64,000 nt of DNA, from positions 368,856-432,855 of the forward strand of contig JAKVCS010000004.1 of the NCBI GenBank assembly GCA_022448365.1, written 5' to 3'. A model generated the notes under the pieces. That model was not told the origin of the DNA. It searched no databases and worked only from the letters and a program-made list of their open reading frames with translations. Each line of letters opens with the position of its first letter. Position 1 is the stretch's first letter. Of the stretch, positions 33,923 to 44,667 are shown piece by piece. The position numbers were made by a program, and so were the translations under genes. Source of the stretch: Saccharospirillaceae bacterium (lineage in GTDB: Bacteria > Pseudomonadota > Gammaproteobacteria > Pseudomonadales > Oceanobacteraceae).

Positions 33923-36900
33923 ATGCCAAAACGTACCGACATACAAAGTATTTTAATCATTGGCGCTGGTCCGATCATCATCGGTCAGGCTTGTGAATTC
34001 GACTATTCTGGCGCACAGGCTTGTAAGGCCCTGCGTGAAGAAGGTATCCGCGTTATTCTTGTGAACTCTAACCCAGCCACAATTATGACCGACCCATCAA
34101 TGGCAGATGCAACCTACATCGAACCAATCACGGTTGATACGGTTGCCAACATCATTGAAAAAGAACGCCCAGACGCAATCTTGCCAACCATGGGCGGCCA
34201 GACCGCACTGAACTGTGCATTAGGCCTTGAGTCTGCTGGCATCTTAGAAAAATTTAATGTTGAAATGATCGGCGCTAAAGCTGATGTAATCGACAAAGCG
34301 GAAGACCGTGACCGTTTCGACCAGGCGATGAAAAAGATTGGTCTGGAATGTCCACGTGCGGGCATCGCCCACAGCATGGAAGAAGCGCGCGAAGTTCAGA
34401 AGGGCTTAGGCTTCCCATGTATTATTCGTCCTTCTTTCACCATGGGTGGTACCGGTGGTGGTATCGCGTATAACAAAGAAGAGTTCGAAGAAATCTGTAC
34501 TCGCGGTCTGGATTTATCTCCAACCAGTGAGCTGCTGATCGATGAATCTCTGATCGGCTGGAAAGAATACGAGATGGAGGTTGTTCGTGATAAAAACGAC
34601 AACTGTATCATTATCTGTTCGATCGAAAACTTTGATGCCATGGGTGTACACACAGGTGACTCCATCACTGTTGCACCGGCTCAAACCCTGACCGACAAAG
34701 AATTGCAAATCATGCGTGATGCCTCGTTGGCAGTACTGCGTGAGATCGGCGTAGAAACCGGTGGTTCCAACGTTCAGTTCGGTATTAATCCAAAAGACGG
34801 CCGCATGGTTGTGATTGAGATGAACCCTCGTGTTTCTCGTTCATCCGCCCTGGCCTCTAAAGCAACCGGTTTCCCGATTGCTAAAATCGCAGCCAAGCTG
34901 GCGATTGGTTATACCCTGGATGAATTGCAAAACGACATCACTGGTGGCGCAACCCCAGCATCGTTCGAGCCGTCCATCGATTATGTTGTTACTAAAATTC
35001 CTCGGTTTACTTTCGAGAAATTCCCAACAGCGGATGGCCGCTTAACCACACAGATGAAATCTGTGGGTGAAGTGATGGCAATGGGCCGTACTCAGCAAGA
35101 GTCACTGCAGAAAGCACTGCGTGGTCTTGAAGTGGGTGTTAGCGGTTTTGACCCAATCATCGACCTTGATTCAGAAGGTGCGATGGACAAAATTATTTCG
35201 GAACTGAAAACCCCAGGTGCTGATCGCATTTGGTACATCGGTGACGCATTCCGTGCCGGTTTAAGTGTTGAAGAAATCTACCAGCACTCTGGTGTTGATC
35301 CTTGGTTCCTGGTTCAGATCGAAGACATCATTAAAGATGAAGCTGATGTTGCGCAAAGCAGCTTAACCTCGATGGATGCCGATCGTATCTTCCGTCTGAA
35401 GCGTAAAGGTTTTGCCGATGCTCGTTTGGCTAAGCTGCTGGGGGTGTCGGAAAAAGCATTCCGTAAGCAACGTCAGAAGTTAGATGTTCGCCCGGTTTAT
35501 AAGCGTGTTGATACTTGTGCGGCGGAGTTCTCTACCGATACGGCTTACATGTACTCTACTTATGAAGAAGAGTGTGAAGCGAACCCAACCGATAAAGAAA
35601 AAATCATCGTATTGGGTGGTGGACCGAACCGTATTGGCCAGGGGATCGAATTCGATTACTGCTGTGTACACGCGGCCTTCGCTGCTAAAGATTTGGGTTA
35701 CGAAGCCATCATGGTGAACTGTAATCCTGAAACGGTATCTACCGACTACGATACTTCCGACCGTTTGTTCTTCGAGCCGGTAACTCTGGAAGACGTATTA
35801 GAGATCGTTGATAAAGAACAGCCAAAAGGCGTAATCGTTCAATACGGTGGTCAAACTCCATTGAAACTGGCGAACGAATTAGAAGCCGCTGGTGTGCCGA
35901 TTATTGGTACTTCTCCGGAAGCGATTGATCGTGCTGAAGACCGTGAGCGTTTTCAGCAAATGATTCAGCGTCTGGGTTTGAAGCAGCCAGTGAACGCGAC
36001 GGTGCGTTCTACTGAAGAAGCGATTTCTAAAGCCAACGAAATTGGTTTCCCGTTAGTTGTACGTCCTTCCTATGTATTGGGTGGTCGTGCGATGGAAATC
36101 GTCAACAACGAAGAATCTCTGCGTCGCTACATGCGTGAAGCGGTTCAGGTTTCTAATGATTCCCCTGTACTGCTGGACTACTTCTTAAATCGTGCAGTTG
36201 AAGTAGACATTGATGCCGTATGTGACGGCGAGCAAGTTGTTATCGGTGCCATCATGCAGCACATCGAGCAAGCGGGTATTCACTCTGGTGACTCGGCGTG
36301 TTCATTGCCTCCGTACAGCTTGTCTGAAGACGTTCAGAACCGTATGCGTGAGCAAGTAAAAGCCATGGCGTTAGAGCTGGGTGTGGTTGGTCTGATGAAT
36401 ACTCAGCTGGCTTACCAGGATGATGAGATCTACGTGATCGAAGTCAACCCGCGTGCTTCCCGTACCGTACCTTTCGTTTCTAAGTGCATCGGTAACTCTT
36501 TAGCTGCGATCGCAGGTAAAGTAATGATGGGTAAAACACTGGCTGAGCTTGGTTTTACTGAAGAAATCGTACCAGAGCACTTCTCTGTAAAAGAAGCGGT
36601 ATTCCCGTTCAATAAATTCCAGGGCGTAGATCCAATCTTAGGCCCTGAAATGAAATCGACCGGTGAAGTTATGGGTGCAGGCGCTACCTTCGGTGAGGCT
36701 TTCTACAAAGCTCAGCTGGGTGCCGGTGAGAAATTACCAACAGAAGGTAAAGTCTTCATTTCTGTACGTGACGCCGATAAAGAAGGTGTTGTGGCAGTCG
36801 CTCAAGGTTTCGCTAAGTTAGGCTTCAGCCTGATTGCAACCGGTGGTACTCATGCTAAGTTGGTTGAAGCGGGTATCGAAGTTGAGCGCATCAACAAGGT

Positions 36901-37138
36901 GAACGAAGCACGTCCAAATATTGTTGATGCTATCAAGAATGACGAGATCGCTTTAATTGTGAATACCACTGAAGGCTCACAAGCCATTGCTGATTCTGCT
37001 GACATTCGCCGCAGCGCGCTGCAGCATAAAGTAACTTACACTACAACTTTGGCCGGTGCTGAAGCCGTTGTAGAAGGCTTGAATGCTGAAGGCCTGAACG
37101 TAGTTCGTCGTTTACAGGAAATTCACGCTGCTATTTAG
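33923..37138 (+). CDS. carB: Carbamoyl-phosphate synthase large subunit
   Basis: A 1071-residue enzyme with two homologous ATP-grasp halves ([17 protein letters not shown] and [17 protein letters not shown] mark their starts) and a C-terminal MGS-like allosteric domain (about residues 940-1071). It makes carbamoyl phosphate from bicarbonate, ammonia and two ATP. It is co-transcribed with carA; greA follows after 21 bp. Confidence 0.98.
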   Translation: MPKRTDIQSILIIGAGPIIIGQACEFDYSGAQACKALREEGIRVILVNSNPATIMTDPSMADATYIEPITVDTVANIIEKERPDAILPTMGGQTALNCALGLESAGILEKFNVEMIGAKADVIDKAEDRDRFDQAMKKIGLECPRAGIAHSMEEAREVQKGLGFPCIIRPSFTMGGTGGGIAYNKEEFEEICTRGLDLSPTSELLIDESLIGWKEYEMEVVRDKNDNCIIICSIENFDAMGVHTGDSITVAPAQTLTDKELQIMRDASLAVLREIGVETGGSNVQFGINPKDGRMVVIEMNPRVSRSSALASKATGFPIAKIAAKLAIGYTLDELQNDITGGATPASFEPSIDYVVTKIPRFTFEKFPTADGRLTTQMKSVGEVMAMGRTQQESLQKALRGLEVGVSGFDPIIDLDSEGAMDKIISELKTPGADRIWYIGDAFRAGLSVEEIYQHSGVDPWFLVQIEDIIKDEADVAQSSLTSMDADRIFRLKRKGFADARLAKLLGVSEKAFRKQRQKLDVRPVYKRVDTCAAEFSTDTAYMYSTYEEECEANPTDKEKIIVLGGGPNRIGQGIEFDYCCVHAAFAAKDLGYEAIMVNCNPETVSTDYDTSDRLFFEPVTLEDVLEIVDKEQPKGVIVQYGGQTPLKLANELEAAGVPIIGTSPEAIDRAEDRERFQQMIQRLGLKQPVNATVRSTEEAISKANEIGFPLVVRPSYVLGGRAMEIVNNEESLRRYMREAVQVSNDSPVLLDYFLNRAVEVDIDAVCDGEQVVIGAIMQHIEQAGIHSGDSACSLPPYSLSEDVQNRMREQVKAMALELGVVGLMNTQLAYQDDEIYVIEVNPRASRTVPFVSKCIGNSLAAIAGKVMMGKTLAELGFTEEIVPEHFSVKEAVFPFNKFQGVDPILGPEMKSTGEVMGAGATFGEAFYKAQLGAGEKLPTEGKVFISVRDADKEGVVAVAQGFAKLGFSLIATGGTHAKLVEAGIEVERINKVNEARPNIVDAIKNDEIALIVNTTEGSQAIADSADIRRSALQHKVTYTTTLAGAEAVVEGLNAEGLNVVRRLQEIHAAI

Positions 37139-37159
37139 CAGCGTGTAAGGAAAGAAATT

Positions 37160-37636
37160 ATGCAAAAGTACCCAATGACAGTGGAAGGTGAGGCGGCGCT
37201 GCAGGCTGAGTTAACGGAATTAAAAACCGTTGCTCGTCCGGCGGTGATCAAAGATATTGCCGAAGCTCGCGAACACGGTGACTTAAAAGAAAACGCTGAA
37301 TACCATGCTGCCCGTGAGCAGCAGGGTTTTATTGAGGGTCGTATTCAGGATATCGAGGGTAAGCTGTCTAACTCACAGGTTATTGATATCAAGAATATCC
37401 CACACACCGGTAAAGTTCTGTTTGGTACCACCGTGAGCCTGATCAATCTTGATACTGACGACGAAGTTCAGTATCAGATTGTGGGTGATGACGAAGCCGA
37501 CATTAAGCAGAATAAAATTTCTGTCTCCTCACCGATTGCTCGCGCACTCATTGGTAAAGAGGAAGGTGATGTTGCCGTTGTTCAGGTGCCAGCTGGTGCT
37601 GTTGAATACGAAATTGACGAAGTAAAACATCTGTAA
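37160..37636 (+). CDS. greA: Transcription elongation factor GreA
   Basis: A 158-residue factor with an N-terminal coiled coil carrying the acidic tip ([24 protein letters not shown]) and a C-terminal FKBP-like domain ([21 protein letters not shown]). It stimulates RNA cleavage in backtracked RNA polymerase. Last gene of the carAB-greA unit. Confidence 0.97.
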   Translation: MQKYPMTVEGEAALQAELTELKTVARPAVIKDIAEAREHGDLKENAEYHAAREQQGFIEGRIQDIEGKLSNSQVIDIKNIPHTGKVLFGTTVSLINLDTDDEVQYQIVGDDEADIKQNKISVSSPIARALIGKEEGDVAVVQVPAGAVEYEIDEVKHL

Positions 37637-37668
37637 TTGGTAGCAGATGACTTTGTCTAGTTCAAAAA

Positions 37669-37689
37669 ATGGCCGCGCAATGCGGCCAT
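37669..37689. terminator. Terminator after greA
   Basis: ATGGCCGC (37669-37676)/GCGGCCAT (37682-37689), A-run before and T8 after; works for greA and the convergent thioesterase gene. Confidence 0.9.
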
Positions 37690-37701
37690 TTTTTTTATCT
37701 G

Positions 37702-38217
37702 CTACATCAATGATGCTTTTGGTAGCTCATTTTCGAAAGAATCTTCTTGTTCAATCTGCTTCATCATTTCTTGCAGTTTAAAGCGTGCCTGGCGACGTTT
37801 TAGTGCTTTATTCCAGCGGCGGATCTGTTCTTCATCATTCAGTTCCAGCTGAGGTACGGGAACCGGCTTGTTGTTTTCATCCATTGCCACCATGGTGAAA
37901 TAACAAGTGTGGGTATGACGGACGGTTTTTTCTTTAATATTTTCAGAAATGACCTTGATACCAATCTCCATCGATGTACGGCCGGTGTAGTTAATCGTGG
38001 CCAGGCAAGTGACCATTTCACCGATGTGGATAGGTTGTTTGAACAATACATTATCGACCGACAATGTGACGGCATAGTGGCCGGAATAACGCATGGCACA
38101 GGTATAAGCAACTTTATCCAGCAGCTTTAATAATTCGCCACCGTGCATATTGCCGGAAAAGTTTGCCAGTCCTGGTGTCACCAGTTCAGTCATTTCCGTT
38201 TGAATGATTTGTGCCAT
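37702..38217 (-). CDS. Acyl-CoA thioesterase, hotdog fold (YciA/Acot type)
   Basis: A 171-residue single-hotdog enzyme. NMHGGELLKLLDKVAYTCAMRYSG supplies the catalytic Asp helix, followed by VDNVLFKQPIHIGEMV and TCYFTMVAMDENNKPVPVP. The family hydrolyses acyl-CoAs. A Gln/Glu/Lys-rich tail follows the fold. It lies downstream of fabA on the same strand, after 182 bp. Confidence 0.88.
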   Translation of the reverse strand: MAQIIQTEMTELVTPGLANFSGNMHGGELLKLLDKVAYTCAMRYSGHYAVTLSVDNVLFKQPIHIGEMVTCLATINYTGRTSMEIGIKVISENIKEKTVRHTHTCYFTMVAMDENNKPVPVPQLELNDEEQIRRWNKALKRRQARFKLQEMMKQIEQEDSFENELPKASLM

Positions 38218-38399
38218 ATATGCCTCTGGAAAATATTTGCGGCGATTTTAATCACTCAATTTCAATAAAACTATGGTTTTATCCAAAAAGGTAGAACCTG
38301 AAGTGACGTTTTTGTCCACTTAGTCGCTCTGGTGAACTCAGGCGACCTTTCTTGCTCACTTTTACATTAAAGCTGGCCGCTTGGTTGATTATTGCCAGA

Positions 38400-38933
38400 T
38401 CAGAAATCTGCCGTTGAGGTGAACAGTCCGACGCGCAGATCTTTCGCCTGATAAATTTCGCGACCATCAACTTCCATGCGGGCATCAGCAATTCCCAGCA
38501 CCAGCTTTTGTTCCATGACGCGCTTAACATCGATGTGATAGGTGACTTTTTTGGCTTCGGGTAATACCTGACCACGGAATTTAACTTCGCCGCACCCGAG
38601 CGCGCGACCGCGACCTGGATTACCACGCCATCCCAGAAAAAAGCCCACCAGTTGCCACATGGCATCCAGGCCCAAGCAACCAGGCATCACCGGGTCGCCT
38701 TCGAAATGACAATCAAAGAACCACAAAGATGGGTCGATATCCAATTCAGCGACAATCTCACCCTTCCCGTAGGTGCCGCCTTCAGAGCTGATATGGACGA
38801 TGCGATCCATCATCAGCATGTTGGGTAGCGGCAGGCGGGCGTTGCCCTCGCCAAACATTTCACCGTGACCGCAAGCCAGCAGGTCTTCACGCTCAAAAGA
38901 GCTTGGCTGTTCTTTGAGTGCAGGTTGAGACAT
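38400..38933 (-). CDS. fabA: 3-hydroxydecanoyl-ACP dehydratase/isomerase FabA
   Basis: A 177-residue hotdog enzyme. Catalytic His76 lies in [15 protein letters not shown] and Asp90 in LGLDAMWQ, matching E. coli His70/Asp84. It dehydrates 3-hydroxydecanoyl-ACP and isomerises it to the cis-3 product that starts anaerobic unsaturated fatty acid synthesis. The usual partner fabB is not adjacent; a FabH-like synthase gene lies upstream instead. Confidence 0.96.
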   Translation of the reverse strand: MSQPALKEQPSSFEREDLLACGHGEMFGEGNARLPLPNMLMMDRIVHISSEGGTYGKGEIVAELDIDPSLWFFDCHFEGDPVMPGCLGLDAMWQLVGFFLGWRGNPGRGRALGCGEVKFRGQVLPEAKKVTYHIDVKRVMEQKLVLGIADARMEVDGREIYQAKDLRVGLFTSTADF

Positions 38934-39047
38934 GTTTTTTCCTCTCAGATATAAAGTCTGTACTCACACTGACACAGAGAGGACAAATAGGCTAATGAAG
39001 GTTTTTTTACCTAATGGAATAAATAAAGAATCACGGCAAAGATTTGG

Positions 39048-39072
39048 CCCGGAATCCGCATCGGATTCCGGG
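39048..39072. repeat. 11-bp perfect hairpin between the KAS-like gene and fabA
   Basis: CCCGGAATCCG (39048-39058)/CGGATTCCGGG (39062-39072) with a 3-nt loop and no T-run. It sits just after the KAS-like stop codon and could stabilise or end that transcript. Confidence 0.5.
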
Positions 39073-39093
39073 TGGTGGCAGGGTGTGTCAATG

Positions 39094-40212
39094 TCAGACT
39101 TTTTCGACCAGCAACGAGCCGATTGAGTAACCGGCGCCAAAAGAACAAATGATTCCTTTGTCTCCGGAGTTGAAATCATCGTTGTATTTGTGAAAGGCAA
39201 TAACAGAACCGGAGGATGCCGTATTGGCAAATTCATCCAGTACCACTGGCGCTTCTTCCTCAGTTGGCAGGCGACCAAGTAATTTCTTAACCGCGAAGTT
39301 ATTCATATTGATGTTGGCTTGGTGCAGCCACATACGTTTCATATCTTCTGCACTGAGTTGGTTGGCTTCAAGTTGTTCCCCGAGGAAGGTAACAATCAGC
39401 GGCAGCAGTTCTTTGAAGACTTTGCGACCACGCTGTTTGAATGCGTAGCGATTAGCTGGCACTTCATCGAAGCAATAGTCTGCATACGATGAATCACTGC
39501 GAATGTTGTCAGAGAACTCAGTAAACTGTTTGGTATCAAGAATACGGAAAGCGTTGTCTGGTTTGGCGTATTCTTCCAGCTCCATGACGGCAGCCGTTGC
39601 TACATCACCAAAAATAAAGTGGCTGTCGCGGTCCTTAAAATCCAGACCTGGCGTGGTGAACTCCGGGTTTACAAACAACACACATTTGGCTGTTCCTGCT
39701 TTTAGTGCGGTATAAGCGTTGATCATTCCGAAGGTGGCAGACGAACAGGCGATTCCCATATCGTAAGCAAAACCTTTGATGCCAAGATCGCGCTGAATCT
39801 CTACCGACATGCCCGGGTAGTCGCGTTGGCGGAAAGTGCTGGAGACAATCACCATATCGATATCGTCAGCTGTCTTACCCGCTTGTTCCATGGCGTCGCG
39901 TGCTGCGGCGCACCCCATCTGAACGATTTCCGGAGTGTCGCCCTCGCGGGTCATCGGGAAAGTTGGGTGCATGATGTCAGGATTGATTATGCCGTCTTTA
40001 TACATGGCGTAACGGGCTTTGATACCGGATGCTTTTTCAATAAATTCGGAGCTCGAATGCGCTAATGCTTCGGTTTCACCCGCTTCAATGGCAGCAGCAT
40101 TTTCAGAATTAAACTTGTCGACATATTGGTTAAAAGCGGCAACCAGTTCATCGTTGGTGATTACGTGTGGAGGAATAAACAGTCCGGTACCGGAGATGAC
40201 AACATTCGACAT
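39094..40212 (-). CDS. Beta-ketoacyl-ACP synthase III (FabH)-like enzyme
   Basis: A 372-residue thiolase-fold enzyme with a FabH-type Cys-His-Asn triad: Cys156 in DMGIACSSATFG, His in MWLHQANINMNNF (near 284) and Asn in EFANTASSGS. It is longer than canonical FabH (about 320), with an extra stretch at about residues 28-55. Start at MSNVVISGTG with AAGGA upstream; the upstream GTG start is less likely. Family members condense acyl-CoA or acyl-ACP with malonyl-ACP. Its place before fabA suggests a role in the same fatty acid branch. Confidence 0.88.
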   Translation of the reverse strand: MSNVVISGTGLFIPPHVITNDELVAAFNQYVDKFNSENAAAIEAGETEALAHSSSEFIEKASGIKARYAMYKDGIINPDIMHPTFPMTREGDTPEIVQMGCAAARDAMEQAGKTADDIDMVIVSSTFRQRDYPGMSVEIQRDLGIKGFAYDMGIACSSATFGMINAYTALKAGTAKCVLFVNPEFTTPGLDFKDRDSHFIFGDVATAAVMELEEYAKPDNAFRILDTKQFTEFSDNIRSDSSYADYCFDEVPANRYAFKQRGRKVFKELLPLIVTFLGEQLEANQLSAEDMKRMWLHQANINMNNFAVKKLLGRLPTEEEAPVVLDEFANTASSGSVIAFHKYNDDFNSGDKGIICSFGAGYSIGSLLVEKV

Positions 40213-40539
40213 GCCTGATGAATCCTTTGTTATAGCTATCTTGTTCTTTGCCACAGAAATGTAATCTGACTGTGGTTGCGTCTGAAATTTGAGCCATTAT
40301 CACCGGAACGGCTCAGCCTTCCAACCGCTGAATGGACATAAGATGGTAATAGTGGTGAGTTATTTCTTGCAGCGCGACGTGCTCGGGTAATATTCGATCT
40401 CGGTTAGCACGTTTGGTTCCCGAGATCTGGCGGTTCCTAATGTTGTTGCTCACACCATACCGGCAGTGCGAGTTACATGGGGCGCTGGTTTCTGCAAGTG
40501 CTATCGGCCGACGTGCAGAAATCAGCGACGGAAATACAC
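40213..40539. other. Gap with two inverted repeats
   Basis: No gene seen. GATCTCGG (40396-40403)/CCGAGATC (40420-40427) and TTTCTGCA (40489-40496)/TGCAGAAA (40514-40521) are perfect 8-bp arms. The second lies 19-51 nt past the yhbY stop and may end that transcript; the first is unexplained. Confidence 0.4.
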
Positions 40540-40845
40540 TTAAGGGCGTTGCAGATTCGACAGCCTTGGGTTGGCTCGCGGATTTTTGCGCAGCAGAAGT
40601 GCTACTTTTCCGATTTGCTGTACCAGTTCGGCGCCAGTCAGTTTGACCAGCTCAGCAATGACAGCGTGTTTGACCTCCCGATCACCCACGGCAACTTTAA
40701 CTTTGATCAGCTCGTGATCGTCCAGGGCACGGTTCAGCTCCTCCATGACGCCTTCGGTTAAGCCATTACCTGCAATGGTCACTACTGGGTTCAGATTGTG
40801 GCCAATTGAGCGGTATGCTTTTTTCTGTTCGTTTGATAATGCCAT
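40540..40845 (-). CDS. yhbY: YhbY family ribosome assembly RNA-binding protein
   Basis: About 101 residues forming a CRM domain: ALSNEQKKAYRSIGHNLNPVV, the GxxG loop in AGNGLTEGV, and LIKVKVAVGDRE. It associates with the pre-50S particle. ATG 40845 gives the family length; an upstream ATG at 40893 would add 16 polar residues. It is divergent from rlmE, the standard neighbour. Confidence 0.93.
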   Translation of the reverse strand: MALSNEQKKAYRSIGHNLNPVVTIAGNGLTEGVMEELNRALDDHELIKVKVAVGDREVKHAVIAELVKLTGAELVQQIGKVALLLRKNPRANPRLSNLQRP

Positions 40846-40952
40846 ATAGCTTCTATTCAGTGTTGTATCTGTTTCAGTGTTAGAATCGGACATTACCGAT
40901 TCAACAAGCGCGATTAGCGCTCAGTATACCTGACCTTGGAGTAAAACCCCCT

Positions 40953-41582
40953 ATGTCACGTTCGACGCGTTCGAAAACCAGTGCTAACTGGCTCAAAGAA
41001 CATGTAGACGATATGTACGTACAGATGGCACAGCAGGATGGCTATCGCACACGAGCCAGTTACAAGTTGCTGGAGCTGGACGAGAAAGATGGGCTGCTGA
41101 AGCCAGGTTCGACAGTATTGGATCTCGGTTCTGCACCAGGTGGGTGGTCTCAGGTCGTCGCACAAAAGCTTGACGGCAGTGGTGTGGTTATCGCCTCCGA
41201 TATCTTGCCTATGGATAACATTGCCGATGTGACCTTTATTCAGGGTGACTTTACTGAGGACGCGATTTTCGACGAAATCATGACGGCGATTGATGATCGT
41301 CCGGTAGACCTTGTAATTTCGGATATGGCCCCCAATATGTCTGGTATGGCTTCCATCGATCAGCCTGGCGCTATGTATCTGGTGGAGTTGGCGCTCGATA
41401 TGGCGCGTCAGACGCTGAAACCAAACGGTCATTTTGTTGCCAAAGTGTTTCAGGGTGAAGGCTTTGATGAATACCTTGCTGATGTGCGTCAGTCCTTCTC
41501 TAAGGTGCTGATTCGCAAACCCAAAGCTTCTCGGGCGCGTTCCCGCGAGGTTTACATTGTAGGTAAAGGTTTTCGTGCTTAG
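40953..41582 (+). CDS. rlmE: 23S rRNA 2'-O-ribose methyltransferase RlmE (FtsJ)
   Basis: A 209-residue SAM-dependent methyltransferase, the same length as the E. coli enzyme that modifies U2552 of 23S rRNA. The SAM motif is [12 protein letters not shown], and [13 protein letters not shown] and [11 protein letters not shown] hold catalytic Asp and Lys; the N-terminal basic segment binds RNA. ftsH follows after 106 bp. Confidence 0.97.
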   Translation: MSRSTRSKTSANWLKEHVDDMYVQMAQQDGYRTRASYKLLELDEKDGLLKPGSTVLDLGSAPGGWSQVVAQKLDGSGVVIASDILPMDNIADVTFIQGDFTEDAIFDEIMTAIDDRPVDLVISDMAPNMSGMASIDQPGAMYLVELALDMARQTLKPNGHFVAKVFQGEGFDEYLADVRQSFSKVLIRKPKASRARSREVYIVGKGFRA

Positions 41583-41688
41583 TGAATGCTTGCTAAGCTA
41601 TGGCTAGGGTCAAAATTTCAACACACGCAAGATTGGCGCATTATCATCAAGGAAGCGTTGGTCGGCTGAGTTAAGAGGTACGCCAAAC

Positions 41689-43593
41689 ATGGCAAAGAAT
41701 TTCATACTTTGGGCGGTAATTGCGGCTGTCCTGATGATGGTGTTTAACAACTTCCAGAACGTCGGCCGCGGTCAGGAATATTCCTACTCGCAATTTATGA
41801 CTGCCGTACAGAACGGTCAGGTAGAAAAAGTCACAATTTCCGGGCAGAGCATCACCGGGCGTACCACATCTGGTGAAACGTTTGACTCTGTTCTGCCAAC
41901 CTATGATGAAAAGCTGATTGACACTCTGCTGGATAACCGTGTTGAAGTGGTGGGTGAGAAGCCAGAGAAACAAGGTTTCCTGTCTCAGCTGCTGTTGGCC
42001 TCTCTGCCAATTCTGATCATCATTGCTGTCTTCATGTTGTTTATGCGTCAGATGCAAGGGGGAGCGGGTGGCCGCGGTGGCCCAATGGCATTTGGTAAGA
42101 GCAAAGCCAAGCTGCTGAGTGAAGACCAGATTAAAACGACCTTTGAAGATGTTGCAGGCTGCGATGAGGCCAAAGAAGATGTAAAAGAGCTGGTTGATTT
42201 TCTGAGTGATCCAGGCAAGTACCAGCGCTTGGGCGGTAAGATTCCTCGAGGGGTGCTGATGGCAGGTCAGCCAGGTACCGGTAAAACCCTGTTAGCCAAA
42301 GCCATTGCTGGTGAAGCGCGCGTTCCTTTCTTTTCTATCTCTGGTTCTGATTTCGTAGAGATGTTTGTGGGCGTTGGTGCATCGCGTGTTCGCGATATGT
42401 TCGAGCAAGCTAAAAAACAAGCGCCTTGTATCATCTTTATCGATGAAATCGATGCAGTTGGTCGTTCACGCGGCGTCGGAATGGGCGGCGGGAATGATGA
42501 GCGTGAGCAAACGTTGAACCAGTTGCTGGTGGAAATGGACGGCTTTGAGGTTAACGACGGTATTATTGTTATCGCTGCAACAAACCGTCCGGATGTGCTT
42601 GATCCTGCACTGCTGCGTCCCGGACGTTTTGACCGGCAAGTAAATGTCGGTCTGCCTGACATCCGTGGTCGTGAACAAATTCTCAAAGTGCACATGAAAA
42701 AAGTACCGTTGGCTGATGATGTGGTCGCAGCCGTCCTGGCTCGCGGTACACCGGGTTTTTCTGGCGCTGAATTGGCCAATCTTGTTAATGAAGCTTCGCT
42801 CTTTGCGGCACGTGCTAATCGCAACTTAGTCACAATGGAGGAATTTGAGAAAGCCAAAGACAAAATCATGATGGGTGCAGAACGTAAGACCATGGTGATG
42901 TCTGAAAAGGAAAAAGAAAGTACGGCATATCATGAGGCCGGCCATGCTATTGTTGGTTACCTGTCGGAAGAACATGATCCAGTTCATAAGGTAACCATTA
43001 TTCCTCGCGGTCGCGCACTGGGTGTTACGTTCTTTCTTCCCGAAGCTGATAAGATCAGTGAAAGTCGACGCAAGCTATTGGGTGATATCGCCACAGCCTA
43101 CGGCGGACGAATTGCTGAAGAATTACTATACGGTACTGATGGGGTCAGTACGGGGGCTTATCAGGATATTAAAATGGCCACTCAAATTGCCAGAGCAATG
43201 GTGGTCAATTATGGATTATCAGACGCACTTGGCCCGCTTGATTATGACGCTAAAGACCAGGATGGTATTAATGCACGTCATATTTCTGGTGCCACGGCGA
43301 AGCTGATTGATGATGAAGTCCGTAAAATTACCGATCAATGTTATGCTCGAGCTTATGAGATCCTTGAGGAGAACCGGGATATTCTTGAAGCCATGAAAGA
43401 TGCGCTGATGGAATATGAAACTCTAGATTCATTGCAAATCGACGATATCATGGCGCGTAAGCCGCCGCGTGAACCTAAATCGTGGGGAGATAATGGCTCC
43501 GGCCCGGCTGCGCCGGTAGAGGAGAGTCACGATCTGGCAAAAGATGACCGTGATGACTCCATTGGTGATGCTGCTGGGGAGCAGAATTCTTAA
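41689..43593 (+). CDS. ftsH: ATP-dependent zinc metalloprotease FtsH
   Basis: A 634-residue membrane protease. Two transmembrane segments (about 4-23 and 101-122) flank a periplasmic domain. The AAA+ module has Walker A GQPGTGKT and Walker [12 protein letters not shown], and the protease has the zinc motif HEAGH near residue 410. It degrades misfolded membrane proteins and regulators such as LpxC and sigma32. Follows rlmE as in E. coli. Confidence 0.98.
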   Translation: MAKNFILWAVIAAVLMMVFNNFQNVGRGQEYSYSQFMTAVQNGQVEKVTISGQSITGRTTSGETFDSVLPTYDEKLIDTLLDNRVEVVGEKPEKQGFLSQLLLASLPILIIIAVFMLFMRQMQGGAGGRGGPMAFGKSKAKLLSEDQIKTTFEDVAGCDEAKEDVKELVDFLSDPGKYQRLGGKIPRGVLMAGQPGTGKTLLAKAIAGEARVPFFSISGSDFVEMFVGVGASRVRDMFEQAKKQAPCIIFIDEIDAVGRSRGVGMGGGNDEREQTLNQLLVEMDGFEVNDGIIVIAATNRPDVLDPALLRPGRFDRQVNVGLPDIRGREQILKVHMKKVPLADDVVAAVLARGTPGFSGAELANLVNEASLFAARANRNLVTMEEFEKAKDKIMMGAERKTMVMSEKEKESTAYHEAGHAIVGYLSEEHDPVHKVTIIPRGRALGVTFFLPEADKISESRRKLLGDIATAYGGRIAEELLYGTDGVSTGAYQDIKMATQIARAMVVNYGLSDALGPLDYDAKDQDGINARHISGATAKLIDDEVRKITDQCYARAYEILEENRDILEAMKDALMEYETLDSLQIDDIMARKPPREPKSWGDNGSGPAAPVEESHDLAKDDRDDSIGDAAGEQNS

Positions 43594-43612
43594 TAGAATC
43601 GAATGATCTGAG

Positions 43613-43631
43613 AAGGCGGCTTTGCCGCCTT
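43613..43631 (+). terminator. Terminator after ftsH
   Basis: AAGGCGGC/GCCGCCTT with a TTT loop and T-run. Confidence 0.9.
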
Positions 43632-43735
43632 TTTTATTTGAGTTGTGACCGTCGGCTATGCCTGTGGATTATTTTTAACGTCCCAATGTTTTGAAAATTA
43701 ATCCATTTGCACCGCGTTATTGTATTAGAAAATAA

Positions 43736-44581
43736 GTGAAAGATGTGATTCTGCAATGTGGCCAGCGTTCGCTGGATTTATCCAAAGCCCAGGTGATGGG
43801 TATTCTGAATGTGACTCCGGATTCTTTTTCAGATGGTGGGCGCTTTACTTCGCTTAATTCAGCATTAAGGCAAGCGCGACAAATGACGCTTGATGGTGCT
43901 GCAATTATTGATGTGGGCGGCGAATCCACCCGCCCTGGTGCTGACCCTGTCTCTGAACAGCAGGAATTGGACCGCGTGATTCCTGTTGTTGAGGCCATTC
44001 GTAGTGAGCTGGATGTATTGGTTTCAGTGGATACCAGTACTGCTGCGGTTATTCGGGAAGCGACGCAAGCCGGTGCGAATTTGATTAACGATGTGCGGGC
44101 TTTGCAGCGTGAGGGAGCTTTGCAAGCAGCAGCAACGTCAGGTCTGCCTGTGTGTCTAATGCATATGCAGGGTGACCCGAAAACCATGCAGGATAACCCG
44201 GATTATCGAGATGTGATTCAGGACGTGAAGCAATTCCTTGAACTGCGCGTGGAAGTTTGCGAAAAAGCCGGAATCAGCCGTAATCGTATTCTGCTTGATC
44301 CCGGTTTTGGTTTTGGCAAAACCACTGAGCACAATTACCAATTGCTGAATCGTCTTGAGCAGCTGCATGAATTAGACTTGCCGTTACTGATTGGTTTATC
44401 GCGCAAACGAATGATTGGCGCTGCGACTGGATGTGAAATAGCAGAGCAACGAGTCTTTGGTAGTGTTGCGGGCGCTGTTATCAGCGCGATGAAGGGTGCC
44501 AGGATATTGCGTGTGCATGACGTGAAAGAAACATTTGAAGCGTTGGCGGTGGCTAATGCAGCCCTGAATGAATCTGCATAG
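43736..44581 (+). CDS. folP: Dihydropteroate synthase
   Basis: A 281-residue TIM barrel of folate synthesis, with VMGILNVTPDSFSDGG, VGGESTRPGADPV, INDVRAL and GLSRKRMIG, the pterin and pABA binding motifs. The start is GTG with a poor ribosome site. Between ftsH and glmM, the common order. Confidence 0.96.
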   Translation: MKDVILQCGQRSLDLSKAQVMGILNVTPDSFSDGGRFTSLNSALRQARQMTLDGAAIIDVGGESTRPGADPVSEQQELDRVIPVVEAIRSELDVLVSVDTSTAAVIREATQAGANLINDVRALQREGALQAAATSGLPVCLMHMQGDPKTMQDNPDYRDVIQDVKQFLELRVEVCEKAGISRNRILLDPGFGFGKTTEHNYQLLNRLEQLHELDLPLLIGLSRKRMIGAATGCEIAEQRVFGSVAGAVISAMKGARILRVHDVKETFEALAVANAALNESA

Positions 44582-44667
44582 CGTCGTATGGCTCGTTTCA
44601 TAAGAATAATATTGTTGGGTAGGCCAGCCTCATCAGAGGCCTGCCTCATTCTGAACAAGGAAAGATA

